Source of the DNA: Kuschelorhynchus macadamiae
Taxonomy: Eukaryota; Arthropoda; Insecta; Coleoptera; Curculionidae
Assembly: GCA_030620095.1 (NCBI GenBank)
Contig: JAUTXW010004495.1
Location: 124,001 to 188,000, forward strand
Length of the DNA: 64,000 nucleotides
Reading direction: 5' to 3'
Translations under genes and position numbers: made by a program
Shown here: in pieces, positions 1 through 55,489 of the stretch
How the letters are laid out: the number at the start of each line of letters is the position of its first letter
Numbering within the stretch: the stretch's first letter is position 1
Notes under the pieces: model-generated
What the model saw: the letters and a program-made list of their open reading frames with translations, nothing else
What the model was told of the DNA's origin: nothing
Database searches by the model: none

Positions 1-2
1 CT

Positions 3-2153
3 GATGACTTTGTTAATGTTCGCATTTCATCTCCTAATTTACCCCTAGTAAATATTGACCCTTACCATCCTGCGATTGAATTGATGTATGAAATTGAATA
101 TGTTCCTCCAATAAAAAGTTACAATCAAGTAAGTGTATATCAATTTCATCAAGCAAATTTCCATGAACTCAATCTTTTTTATAAGCAATCGGATTGGTCT
201 TTCTTATCATCTCCTGACATCAACAGGATCGTTGAAACCTTCTATGAGGTTTTGCTTCGGGGAATCGATATTCATGTTCCCAAGAAAACCATGGTTGACT
301 GCAAGTACCCAAAATGGTTTGACCTACCATTGAGAAGGCTTATTGGACAAAAGAATCGCCTATATAAGAGGTATAAAAGGACTGAACAACAAGCTGACTA
401 TCTGGCCTATTCGGACATACGACGTGAAGTAAAGTTTCGAACTGATATGTGCTATCTTACATATGTCACGCAAACTGAATTAGTTATGAATTATGACGGT
501 GAAGAAATTATGGGTTCAAATCACATCGCTAATGCCTTTGCAGCCCATTTTCAGTCCTGCTATTCACACCATGAAATTTTAGATTTTAGTCAGATCAGTC
601 CCGTAAGTTCTTCAGGGAAACTACTAGCAACATATTATTTTACAGAGGCAGAAATCTGCACTAAAATAGATGGCCTTGATGTTTCTAAGAGGGCTGGTCC
701 TGACGGAATTCCCACTATCTTTTTGAAAAGGTGCTGTCAGTCGTTGTCTCAACCGCTATGTGTAATTTTTCAAAGATCTTTTAATCTAGGTTCATTTCCT
801 GATATTTGGAAATTTTCTACACTGATGCCGATCTTTAAATCCGGTGATAAAAGCGATATAAAGAACTACAGAGGTATCTCTTTGCTTTCACATATCCCAA
901 AGCTGTTTGAGGCAGTTATCACTGATCATTTATTTGAGTCTTTGAAACACTACATTACGAGTATGCAACATGGTTTTTATCGCGGTCGCTCAACCACTAC
1001 AAATCTTGCGATGTTCCAAAATTACTTAATTACATCTGTCGAAGCTGGCCAACAGATTGATGCTGTTTACACGGACATATCCAAGGCTTTTGATAGTGTT
1101 TGTCATCAGCTTTTATTATTAAAATTGCAGCAAATTGGTCTTTCTGGAAGTTATTTGGAGTGGATCAGATCTTATTTGTTTAATCGTCGACAACAGGTCA
1201 ACATTTGTGGTTCAGTTTCTAGGGAGGTTATTGTGACATCGGATGTCCCACAGGGTTCACATATTGGTCCAGTGCTCTTTCTACTTTTTATAAATGACAT
1301 AGTATCTTGCTTTAGAGCGTCCAAATGTCTTTTGTATGCAGACGATTTAAAATTTTTTGCTCCCGTTTACACTGACTCAAATGCACTGCAATCTGACATT
1401 GGAAGGCTCGTCAACTGGTGCAGCACTAATTATCTCCATCTTAACATATCCAAGTGTAAAGTGCTCCGTTTTCATAAACGCATTAATCCTGTTCTCTCCT
1501 CCTACTTCATAAATGATGTAACACTAGAGGTTGTTATTTCTTACACTGACCTAGGTGTTATTTTTGTTGACAAACTAACATTTAATCTGCATATTGACAG
1601 CATTGTACTCAAGGGTTTTAGATTGTTGGGCTTTATAAAAAGGAATACAAGGCATGTGACGGACACCAAAGCAATTGTCTGTCTGTATTACTCACTGGTA
1701 CGGAGTGTTTTGGAGTATTGTTCAACAATATGGAGTCCATCATACCAGTGCCATAACGATAGAGTTGAAAAAGTACAAAATAGATTTGCGAAATACCTCT
1801 TATATAAATTTAATTTTCCATATCAGGATCTATCGTATAACACTAGAGCTCTTCTATGCGGCCTTCAAACCCTTGAGTTTCGGAGACGTAAGGCACTTCT
1901 TGTTTTTCTACATAAGCTAATAAATGGAGACATTGATTGTGAAATATTGTTGGGGTCGGTCTCATTTTTGGTACCTATTAGGAGAACAAGACAACCTCAG
2001 CTATTCTTTGAAAGATACCACCGTACAAATTATGGGTCTGGCGCATTTATTGACCGACTAGTGTGTAATTACAATCGTCATTTCGCAGAATATGACGTCT
2101 TTAGACTTAGCACTTTGCAGCTAAAAAGGCAGCTAAATGGATTGCTTTTGTGA
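3..2153 (+). CDS. Non-LTR retrotransposon ORF2 (reverse transcriptase), 5' end outside window
   Basis: The frame is open from base 3 to a TGA at 2151-2153 (about 716 residues). It encodes the C-terminal part of ORF2: the end of the endonuclease region, a linker, the reverse transcriptase and a C-terminal tail. Visible RT motifs are LMPIFKSGDKSDIKNYRGIS, motif A TDISKAFDSVCH (about base 1071-1106), motif B DVPQGSHIGPVLF and motif C YADDLKFF (about 1336-1359). The C-terminus has the typical YSLVRSVLEYCSTIWSP block. This enzyme nicks and copies its own RNA into the target site. The jockey/I/CR1 superfamily fits best; exact clade is uncertain. No frameshift or stop is seen, so the copy is young. 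There is no sign of host function. Confidence 0.9.
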   Translation, partial: DDFVNVRISSPNLPLVNIDPYHPAIELMYEIEYVPPIKSYNQVSVYQFHQANFHELNLFYKQSDWSFLSSPDINRIVETFYEVLLRGIDIHVPKKTMVDCKYPKWFDLPLRRLIGQKNRLYKRYKRTEQQADYLAYSDIRREVKFRTDMCYLTYVTQTELVMNYDGEEIMGSNHIANAFAAHFQSCYSHHEILDFSQISPVSSSGKLLATYYFTEAEICTKIDGLDVSKRAGPDGIPTIFLKRCCQSLSQPLCVIFQRSFNLGSFPDIWKFSTLMPIFKSGDKSDIKNYRGISLLSHIPKLFEAVITDHLFESLKHYITSMQHGFYRGRSTTTNLAMFQNYLITSVEAGQQIDAVYTDISKAFDSVCHQLLLLKLQQIGLSGSYLEWIRSYLFNRRQQVNICGSVSREVIVTSDVPQGSHIGPVLFLLFINDIVSCFRASKCLLYADDLKFFAPVYTDSNALQSDIGRLVNWCSTNYLHLNISKCKVLRFHKRINPVLSSYFINDVTLEVVISYTDLGVIFVDKLTFNLHIDSIVLKGFRLLGFIKRNTRHVTDTKAIVCLYYSLVRSVLEYCSTIWSPSYQCHNDRVEKVQNRFAKYLLYKFNFPYQDLSYNTRALLCGLQTLEFRRRKALLVFLHKLINGDIDCEILLGSVSFLVPIRRTRQPQLFFERYHRTNYGSGAFIDRLVCNYNRHFAEYDVFRLSTLQLKRQLNGLLL

Positions 2154-2480
2154 GGTTTTTTACACTTCGTATTCATATGGATTTATGTATTCCTTTGTAA
2201 TTTTTTTTGTCTGTAAATGTGTATTTATATATCAATTTTTTTTCTCTATTTTAAATGTTTGATGTAGTTACTGTTTTTATTGGGTCTCTCGATTATGACA
2301 TTTTTATTTTGACCTTGTTTACGAATCCGTACCATTTAGAATGTTTAGCATTCTGTAGTGTACCTTTCAGAAGGACCACTTGTCCGATGCGTGTATCGGC
2401 TACGTCCTTCCATAAGTTTATTATTTGATTATTGTTTTATTGATGATATTTATAGAAAATAAATGTCTTTTTTCATTACA
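2154..2480 (+). other. 3' untranslated region and tail of the left-edge non-LTR element
   Basis: This AT-rich stretch follows the ORF2 stop and ends in short AT-rich repeats (TTATTATTTGATTATTG, then GAAAATAAATG), as in many insect non-LTR tails. The true 3' end was not fixed because the target duplication would need the left end, outside the window. Confidence 0.5.
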
Positions 2481-4868
2481 CAAACAGGTCAAAAATAGAA
2501 AGAGACACTAAATTTTTTCAGCTACATTTTTATTATGTATAACACTATAAAAATTCCATAAAAAGCAATGTATAACGATCTTTTTTGTGTAACTTTATAA
2601 TATTAACTACAAATATTTATTTATACAAACAGTTTTGAACTTTTTAAAGATATTTTTAATTAAACTGTGTTTAAAATTTCTGAAGTAGAATCTTAGTAAT
2701 TCTTAAAACATTAAACATATTTTAATTAATAAAAACAACTACTATGGAGACATTTTTTGGGTTTAATATATTGATTAAAGTTATATTTTATAACTGTAAA
2801 TTCTTTTTTTTGCATCTAAAAAAGTTTAGTCGATTTTTAGATTATTTTAGAAACTGTAGTTTAAAGATCATGTTTAGAGAAAATAAGGTTTAGGTTGACA
2901 TTTTTCTTAAGGGAAGAAAATGGGTGCCAAATAAATATACACGCTATATATCTATGTTAAATTTACTGCTTAAAAGAAAACTTGCTTTTGGCGTTTTATA
3001 ATAAAAGGAATACTTAATTCATTAAAAAAACCAAATAACTAAGAATTCATAAAATGTTTATTGTCTATAGTGGAATTCTGTAAGAGGCAAGTTATTAGAA
3101 ACCGCAAATTTACCGAATTTTTATTTGCTTAAAATTATTCTTGTGTATTAATATTATTTTCATTTACTTACATGACCTATAAAAATTTTTCATTTATTAT
3201 TTTTTTCCTTAAAAAGTAGTTTATGCTAATAAATGGAATTTTACGGAATATGTAACAGTTTTCTCTGTTTCACACTTGGTTTTTGTGCAAAATTTTAAGT
3301 CAATTGAATAAAAACTTTTGTGGTACTTACTGAATTTTTAAACATTTTAATTCTTCGTAATGGCTTCACATCAAAATTTTACCATTGCATCCTTTTACAC
3401 TTAATTTTTGCAAAATATTTGAAATCCATTTGGTAAGCAGTTTCTTAATATTGATTCTTATAAGATTTTGTGAGACCACCATATCGAATTTTTTACAATT
3501 TAATTTTTGATCAAAATTTGAGGAAAAACTGATATGCTATGCCGTGTGCAGAGAGACCGATGTAAATAGTATAGCAATGTTTTTTGGGATCTAGGAATCC
3601 TAAAACGCAAAGATTTGCAAAAATCACGGAGTTGATTTTTTCACAATTAGAATACTTCGCTCTTACGATGGAAGCAATAATGCAGTAAGCATGTCATATA
3701 ATGTAGTTTGTAATAACTATAAAATGGGAAAATATTGGAAAAACTTTAATAATCTACTATTAGTGTCATATTTATTAACGCAAATATTAAACGTGAATTT
3801 TGTGAAGAAATTTATTAAAATAGTAAATCTAATTTAAAGAGTTTATTTACTTTAGATAGCGTAAATAATTTGTACATTTAAATTAAATTCCCATGGCTAA
3901 TATGTTGATATCGGTTAATCATGTTACAATACTAAACAAACATAACTTTGATAGATAATTGTTTAAATGTTTTTATTGAAAATGTATTATAGGAATATAT
4001 TGATAATAGGTAAATAAAAAATCGTTTTGGAAGTGTGACACACAAGAAATGCAATATTTCTTCTTTATTTATAATAAGTGGTTTTATATTTGTTCAAAAT
4101 TAATTCAAATTTTCATAAACTCCCCTTCTCTATACTCCGTCTGTAAACTACAGCGTGTTAACAAAACCGCGTGGCAGCCAATTCTTCCAAACGTATTTCA
4201 TTGATAAATGCCCTCTCGACGATCATTTTATTTTATTTTATAAGTGGGTGGGAGCATCTATTCTTTATTTGGTGTGAAGTATGTGTAAATGTTTTAAATT
4301 TTTTTTCATGTATACTTTCAATACTGTTTAACGTCGAGGCTCTATCGGCATCTCCATAAATTGATTTCAACATAGCCTAAAAAATGCATTTTTGTGGTAT
4401 GCTGCACCTGATGGTTTAACTAGTTATATTAGCCAATGATTAGTTGTAATATCAGAAATATATTTAGTAGTATGATTTAAGAAGTTATATAACATAATGT
4501 GTTTATCAAGGTTGTAATAAAGTATTTTTTAATTCGTATTTAAAATTAGACGTTTCGCTAATAAAACCAATATTAAAAACTAAAAAGTCGGCAAATTGAC
4601 CTAAAACTCCTTTCGTTATGAATCCTTTCTTTTATCAGAGGAACTGAGTATATTACTTTAAGTTCCGCAAATAGTTATTTAGTAATTTGTAGATATACGC
4701 ATCGTGTTACCTTTCATTTTTTTTTGGATAAAAAAGACTCATTATGAGGGAAATTCCTTTATAGATTAGTTTTTTCCTAATTATTTTTGAAGTTATGCTA
4801 TAAGCAGACATTAATATATATTGAAGCCAAACCAATCAGCGAAGTGACAGTTAATACAACGTGTATAT
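2481..4868. other. AT-rich stretch, no gene seen
   Basis: About 2.4 kb of AT-rich sequence with many short poly-A and poly-T runs. The only open frames are short (for example 4171-4359, which is hydrophobic and unlike any family I know). I see no exon, RNA gene or clear repeat here. A POLRMT exon upstream of 11395 could in principle lie in it, but I did not recognise one. Confidence 0.6.
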
Positions 4869-5293
4869 GTACAGGGTGGTCCAATAATAGAGGGCGTCGC
4901 ACACTGGTCGATTTTTGCGAAAACGTGGCAAAAAATAGAAACATCATTATTATTACTGAAAACTTATTTAATAAGGTTAGTTACACTTATTTAAAAAAAA
5001 ATTACTGAATAGTGTAATGTTTGGTGAACTATTTTGACCCAGGGAAAAATATTATTAAGAAAATGTAAAAAAAAATTAACAGTACATTTTGAAATTAATT
5101 CCTATTCTAAGTTTTAATTAGCAAATAATTGCATCTATATCTATAGACATTTAGGGTTATGTATATTACGTAGGATTTTATGAAATTGATAAGAAGCGCA
5201 TTAATATACAGGGTGTAGTCACAAAACAATGATTATTAAAAATATATAAAACATACTTTTCTGTGTTTACTGTCTAGTCATGTTTATCTCTAA

Positions 5294-5433
5294 GGCCGGA
5301 TTTCACCAAATATCTAAACTGGGATTTATCATCTAATCTTTGATTAGATCAACATATGTCAATTAGTCATATCAATTATATTTTGATGGAATCTCGGATT
5401 TATTATACTTGGGTTAGTTGGTGAAATCCAGCA
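5294..5433. mobile_element. Short MITE, PIF/Harbinger-like, inside Transib
   Basis: About 140 bp. The left end reads GGCCGGATTTCACCAA and the right end, on the other strand, GCTGGATTTCACCAA. It is bounded by TAA at 5291-5293 and 5434-5436. Three-base TAA duplications and GG-rich ends suggest a PIF/Harbinger-type MITE. Its presence between the Transib ORF and terminus makes it younger than the Transib copy, or inherited with it. Confidence 0.65.
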
Positions 5434-5560
5434 TAAAACAAAACTGTAAATTAAATTTACTATGTCACCATTGTGCATGTAGTATAAAAAATCTACAAAT
5501 AGGCTTACTATTTAGGTATTATGTCTAGAAATACTATCTTAAGTAAAAATTAAACTAAAA

Positions 5561-5766
5561 CGATCACCAAATACCAAATATCTAAACTTGGAATTACCAT
5601 CTAATCTTTGGAATGACATTATGTCAAAAACTTTGTCACCTATTTTTTTGGCGGAATCACGGGTTTAAACCGAGATTAATAAATACAAGATTCCTTTAAA
5701 ATAATGGACAACATTTTTGACATATGATTCTAATCTAAGAAATTAGATATTTGGCGAAATCAGACC
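5561..5766. mobile_element. Second copy of the same MITE family, left end degraded
   Basis: The sequence CCAAATATCTAAACTTGG with a following CATCTAATCTTTGG repeats the start of the neighbouring MITE, and the right end GATATTTGGCGAAATCAGACC is the inverse of that family's terminus. It is followed by TAA (5767-5769). The left terminus is truncated to GATCACCAA. Confidence 0.55.
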
Positions 5767-5780
5767 TAAAATTTAAAAGC

Positions 5781-7775
5781 CTAAACATTACTATCATTAA
5801 CTAATGGAGTCTTAAATAATTCTAGTGCCTCAGGATGGAATGTTTGGATTTTTTTTTGTGGCAGTTTTCTTAAACTTGAGATGTACGGATCCGAGGAGAC
5901 AAGAAGGCGATTTATGACATCTTTTAAATTATCCGTTCTGGAAGTTTTCCGGGAAAAATCCTCCCTATATTTTTTTATGTCCTTATTCCGCGCTTCTTGT
6001 GCCTCCTCGGATAGTTGCCCTATTGGAATGAGGTAGGAGTTAATTATATCTGATTCGTGAAGTAGAACCTTATGCACTGTAACAGGCATTACATACCAGG
6101 GGTATAAGGACACAAAAAGCTTGGCTGTTTCTAAAGCATATGTTTTAAATTTATTTACGTCAATATCAAATCCTGACGACAAAGTTTGCAAAATCACATG
6201 AAATTTTTTAATTAAATCAATATTAATTTTAGTTATTTCTGATACTATATCTGCATTCTCAAAAAATCTACGCGCAGTACTGCCATCATTAGAGCTTCCG
6301 AAACCTGGCTTCGGTTTGTCGACGATTAACCCTACCTGAGAACGAAGTTGTTGCTGGATACGTTTTTTTGACTCTAAAACATTTAGCTTATCTTCCGCAC
6401 CTCTAGCTTGCCACTTTGAAATGCTCATTTTATAAGCTAAATGTAAAAGGCATTCAAAAAAACGTATCCAGGCGTGTAGTGTTGAAAGTCCATATTTAAA
6501 ATTATTGTCATCAGTCGATCTTTGAATTACAGTCTCAATATTATTGAAGTCTCTAGATGTGGCCCCGCAAATATAACATTTTTGTGTTGAATTATTTGAT
6601 GTTAGAGCATTACAAACTTTGCCGTCAATCATTGTGAGATGTAGTTCAAAATGTACTGTTACTGTTTTATTGTTAACAATATACCTAAAGGGAACAAGAT
6701 TTTTAATTTGATTATCCATATTTGTCTTTTCCTGCATAGTGAGTTCTGTTGTCTCGCGAGCGAATTGTAACTTAAGTGGTCTACAAAACCGAGGGGATGA
6801 GGATCTTAGATTCTGCCAGATAATTGATTCAAAGTGTCTGGGTTTGTTGCATACCAGTTTAATAGGCACTAAGGATGTTAAAAATACACTACTGTCCAAT
6901 TTATTTACACCCTCAAATCTTTGTTTATATTCTGATTGTCCAGAGGATCCATCGAACCCCCACTTGCACACTAAGCTCATATCAATATCCGTTTCATCAA
7001 AACCTTGAACCACTGATTCTTGAACTTGAATCAGTCTTTCGCTGGTATGATTTAGTAGAGATTGCAGCGTAATTTCAGCTTCGGTGTCAGAATGAATATT
7101 AATTTGTGCAGGATAGCATCGCTTTTTTGATTCCAGAACTTCATCATATGCAGGAAACACGTCACAGTTTTTCTCCTTAACCTGATTTCTGATTAAATTA
7201 TATTGGCTCTTGCTTAACTTTGCTTCTATTATCAGAGAGAGAGCTTCATCACTAGTTAATTTAGAATGTGATTTTTTATTATTATTTAACGCAGTGCAAT
7301 ATTCTTCAGCTTTTTGAGGCACGTTACTTATATCTTTTAATATTTTGGAGGCCATAACATTCCCCTCTGCACGGAAACTCATTTGTGTTGCATATGCAAG
7401 TTCTTGTGTACTGGTTGCACTGCGAAGGTGGCCAGTTTTTAAACGTTTTGTTCGCTCACTGCTATCCTGAAAACTGATCTTAGGGCGTCCTTTATGTCTG
7501 GTAATATTTTTTTGAAACTTAATAGTAAGGTCCAACCATTTAACGTACTTGCTTATAAAAGCCTCCTTTATCCGATGAACTGCTGCCCATTTACTTAAAA
7601 ACTGACTTTTAAAACGTGAAATTTTAATTTTTGAACTTTTTGATACAGTTTCATGATTTGTAAGCTCTAATATTCGAGTATGTAAATAGGAAAATCTCGA
7701 CTGGATATTTTTTTGAGGACAACTTTGCAGTATATTAAAGAGATCTCTATGACTTAAAACCACAATTTCTTCCAT
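5781..7775 (-). CDS. Transib transposase, RAG1 core-like, intact ORF
   Basis: The frame is open for 664 residues from the Met at 7775; a longer frame begins at 7826, but a T-rich tract ending TTTTTACAG sits 2 bp before the chosen ATG and looks like a splice acceptor, so an upstream 5' UTR intron is likely. The protein cuts at the CAC ends by a nick-and-hairpin mechanism in the nucleus. Recognisable blocks in order: KWGFDGSSGQSEYKQ (first catalytic Asp, cf. RAG1 CDGMGD), PRFCRPLKLQF, a zinc-binding CYICGA (cf. RAG1 CTLC), SSNDGSTARRFF (cf. GNFARKL), TVHKVLLHESDI (cf. YFHKTLAHVPEI) and PIGQLSEEAQEARNKDIKKY, holding the final Glu (cf. WASEGNESGNKLFRRF). I could not place the second catalytic Asp with certainty. 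Length fits the family. Confidence 0.92.
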   Translation of the reverse strand: MEEIVVLSHRDLFNILQSCPQKNIQSRFSYLHTRILELTNHETVSKSSKIKISRFKSQFLSKWAAVHRIKEAFISKYVKWLDLTIKFQKNITRHKGRPKISFQDSSERTKRLKTGHLRSATSTQELAYATQMSFRAEGNVMASKILKDISNVPQKAEEYCTALNNNKKSHSKLTSDEALSLIIEAKLSKSQYNLIRNQVKEKNCDVFPAYDEVLESKKRCYPAQINIHSDTEAEITLQSLLNHTSERLIQVQESVVQGFDETDIDMSLVCKWGFDGSSGQSEYKQRFEGVNKLDSSVFLTSLVPIKLVCNKPRHFESIIWQNLRSSSPRFCRPLKLQFARETTELTMQEKTNMDNQIKNLVPFRYIVNNKTVTVHFELHLTMIDGKVCNALTSNNSTQKCYICGATSRDFNNIETVIQRSTDDNNFKYGLSTLHAWIRFFECLLHLAYKMSISKWQARGAEDKLNVLESKKRIQQQLRSQVGLIVDKPKPGFGSSNDGSTARRFFENADIVSEITKINIDLIKKFHVILQTLSSGFDIDVNKFKTYALETAKLFVSLYPWYVMPVTVHKVLLHESDIINSYLIPIGQLSEEAQEARNKDIKKYREDFSRKTSRTDNLKDVINRLLVSSDPYISSLRKLPQKKIQTFHPEALELFKTPLVNDSNV

Positions 7776-10700
7776 ATCTGTAAAAAAATTGAAGAAGGCG
7801 GATAATAAAATTTTGAAATAAGACAATTAATGAACTTTTAAATTTAAAAAAAAGTATACCTATTTTTTGCAGAATTATTATAATCATGAGTTCATAACTT
7901 TATATCATTATTTTTTTTCTCAGCGTTTTTGAACTTTGACAAATTAATTACACACCCTGCATAAACAGGGGAATTTAGCCAGATTTTATTTTCAACAATT
8001 ATTTAGTCTATTTAATAAAAAAATACAGTAAAATATTCCATAACTAGTGATATAAAACTTGAATGTTATCATTCAAACACAACACTTGTAAATGCAAAGT
8101 TTAATTTTCGACCTAACACGCAATTTTATTTTAAATTTTATGAAAAAAACTGCAAATATCTGCAAACTTTTGTTTTGGGATAATTAAGATAAGTATTCAA
8201 AGAGTTAAAAAAAAAATATTTGGAACCGGGATCAGAAGCGGAACATAAACAAAAAGTCTTTTATATTATAGGTTCCTTAAAAGAAAGCTGCGATTTGAAG
8301 GCTTTCAGTTTTTTGTCCTAACTTCCCGCTAATATCCGATTATTATAAAAATCTTATGCGTATTTTGTGACTACATACCTCAAATTAACACATACCACAA
8401 ACAATTTATCTAACCAGGTATTATTGTTTTGTAGCAACTATTAAAGCTTTACACTATTTTCACCTTAGATTTTTAATACTTATTAGGTGCAAATATTTCT
8501 GTTTTAACGTCGGCTGTCACTGAATGTCAGATGCTAGAAATATTTTTTTCACAGCCAACTTGTTGCTTGGACTATTGACCTTAAATTTAGGACATTTTGG
8601 CTAATGTTAAAAGAAATAAATTTTATGCATTAATGCCATGATTTAGAGCAAATCGACCAGTGTGCGTCGGCTGTAGCTCGGGAACCGGTAATGACAGAAC
8701 TTAAGGAAAAAAATATTTATGGGTAAATCGGCCAAGAGAAATTGCTGTAAATTATTTTCAAATTCGAAAGTTGACCGCTAGGGGGCGTAACAGCAACACA
8801 AAAGTGTAAATGCCATTTTTCTCTTATATTTTCATAATTGAGGTATGTTGGAAATATAAGCATTTTATTCTTCAACCAATTACGCACTTTTTCGCTTCAG
8901 ACCATTTTTGTCATTTTGTTTTTCAAAAATAAAGTGGTGGGGGAAGGTCAAACATTTTTACTTTTAAATGTTTATATCTTTGTTTTTGATGAACCGATTT
9001 TATTGCTCTACTCGAGGAGCCATAAACTGTACCGTAATGACTTTGTTAGTGGTCACTAGATGGCGTTGTTTCGAAATTCTCCATATACTGCTGATTTTCT
9101 CGAAAAAAAAATCAAATGGTATTCTATGACTTTTACATCATAATTTATTTGGTAGTTATGAAAGGCATTGAATCATGAAATAAAAAATCCAGGTCTGCAT
9201 TTAAATTAAGAAAGTTGATGATAGTCTTTCAATAGAAACTTTGGAACTGTAAACAACATAACAACAAAGAAACAAAGCAAAACATATACTAAAACCCAGT
9301 CTCACAATCACATAAGCTTCGCAATAAAATATCTAAAGCTAGAGCGAGACAGGGCAGGACTGGGTTTGGGCAAAAAGATTAAACCGATTTCTACATTGCT
9401 TCAATGAAACAACAAAAGAAAAACGACGAAATGAACTAACAATAAGTATATTTAAAATTACTTAAAAACAACTTTTGCAAAAATGCTGGCCGTTGTTGTC
9501 AATACAAAATTGCAAACTTTCCTGTGCCGATTAGACTGCAACCTCCTCTTCTGCTATAGAGACACTTTGGATGGCATTCCTAATATGGTTCACCATATCG
9601 TTTCTTGTAGTAGGTCGAGTCGTATACACTAAGTATTTTTACCTTAAGTAGTTTTCAGTAATTTGAAATATATTTTTTGTTAGTTGTTAGTTCATTTCGT
9701 CGTTTTTTTTTGTTGTTTCATTGAAGCAAGGTAGAACTCTTTTAATCTTTTTGCCCAAACGGAGTTCTGCCCTGCCTCGCCCTAGCTTTAGTTAATTTAT
9801 TACGAAGCTTATGTGGTTAAGAGTCTGAGTTTTAGTATTTTTTGATTTGTTCCTTTGTTAAGTTTTGTTCTTTACAGTTATGAAAGGTTACTAAAGTTTC
9901 TATTCAAGCCTTGTTTTTTCCAGTTTTTTTGGTTTTCCTAAAATTTTATGATTAATTGAAATGAGAGATTGAAATAATTTCCTCTTTGTCATTGTCGCTT
10001 TTTCTCCACTACAAACTTTTTTTTCGACACCAAGTTGAATAAAATCGGTTCATTCAAAACAGAGATATCAACATTTGAGAGTACAAATGTTTGACCTTCC
10101 CCCACCACTCTGTTTTTGAAAATAGACAAAAATGACCTGAAACAACAAACAAAAGGTGCGTAATTGGTTGAAGAATATAATGCTTATATTTTCAACATAC
10201 CGCAATTGTGGAAATTTAAAATAAAATTGGCATTTACAATTTTGTGTTGCTGTTACGCACCCTAGCGGATAACTTTCGAACTTGAAAATAATTCACAGCG
10301 ATTTTTCGTGGTTCATTTACCTATACATGTTTTTTTCCTTAGTTCTGTTATTAACGGTTCTTCAGCTACAGCCGACCACATCTATTATAATAATAGATAA
10401 AGACTGAGTTTTAGTATTTTTTGATTTGTTCCTTTGATAAGTTTTGTTCTTTACAGTTATGCAAGATAAGTAAAGTTTCTATTGGAGCTTTGTTTTTTGC
10501 CAGTTTTTTGGTTTTTTTAAAATTTTAGGATTAATTGAAATAAGAGGTGAAACTAATTTCGACTTTGTCGTGGTCACTTTTTCTCGCCTACAAATTGGCA
10601 AGGTTAATTTCCCAATCTGATGTTTCAGATTCAAAAAACTATCATCAACTTTCTTAATTTAAATGCGAACTTGGATTTTTTATTTACCGTTCAATGCCCT

Positions 10701-11394
10701 TCATAACTACCAAATAAATTGTGATAAAAAAGTCGTACGTACCATTTATTTTGAGAAAATCAACGCCATCTAGTGACCACTAACAAAGTTATTACGGTTG
10801 AGTTTATGGCTCCTCGAGTAGAGCAAATTTAAGAGAAAAGTGGCATTTATATTTTTGTGTTGCTGTTGCTATTTTATAGCGATTTCTCTTGGCCGATTTA
10901 TTTATAAATATTTTTTCCTTTAGTTCTGTCATTAACGGTTCCTGAGCTACAGCCGACGTCCGCTATTATTCGATCAGCCTGTACATTGTTCTGCGTAGAG
11001 CTAGCTTAGCAATTCTTTTCAAGTATCAGTTTTATTAGTATATCCTGTCTTATTTGGTAATTTTAATGTTTTAATAAATACTGTTATTCCTCGTTTTTAT
11101 TAATAGAAGGCATGTTTCAGAACCAATAAAAGTTAATGCTGATTTTTTAAACGTTTGTTACGCCACCATTTAAAAAAAATAAAAAGCGAAAGAAAAACTT
11201 TTGATTAAGCAATATTGTTATTTACTCTTTTTTAAAATATCTCGTTAGGAAAGGTTATAATTGCTGTTTATAAATGAATGATACAAATCTATAACTAATT
11301 ATAAAATTTTGTTGCAATCCGTTTTAGCTGTAGTTTATTTGTATTTTCAACATTGCTCTGTTATTTCTTTCCAATATACTAATATTATTTTTAG

Positions 11395-55489
<44,095 letters not shown>

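Larger units (their letters stand above)
4900..8664 (-). mobile_element. Transib (RAG1-family) DNA transposon, structurally complete
   Basis: The element is 3,765 bp. Both ends read inward CACACTGGTCGATTT (15 of 15 identical), then diverge. It is flanked on each side by CGTCG (4895-4899 and 8665-8669), a perfect 5 bp GC-rich duplication. Both traits, termini starting CAC and 5 bp GC-rich duplications, are hallmarks of Transib. The heptamer-like CACACTG differs by one base from the V(D)J heptamer CACAGTG. The single large ORF (minus strand) is a RAG1-like transposase. Two short MITEs lie between the ORF and the left terminus. The insertion is inside a foldback element, so it is younger than its host. 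Confidence 0.93.
4869..10984. mobile_element. TA-flanked inverted-repeat (foldback) element, host of the Transib insertion
   Basis: The left end reads TACAGGGTGGTCCAATAATA (from 4869). The right end, read on the minus strand from 10984, is TACAGGCTGATCGAATAATA. The element resumes after the Transib insertion at 8670 with GCTGTAGCTCGGGAACCG, which is mirrored near 10950 as CGGTTCCTGAGCTACAGC. The complementary arms continue for hundreds of bases: left arm about 8670-9480, right side about 9640-10984. The right side holds two successive copies of the arm sequence (9640-10390 and 10391-10984). Without the Transib the element is about 2.35 kb. A TA duplication with CAGGGTG ends suggests a non-autonomous Tc1/mariner-type element. 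No transposase ORF is visible in it. Confidence 0.75.

Noticed and set aside
6739..7072. Two ORFs on the plus strand
   Set aside because: Antisense shadows of the Transib transposase.
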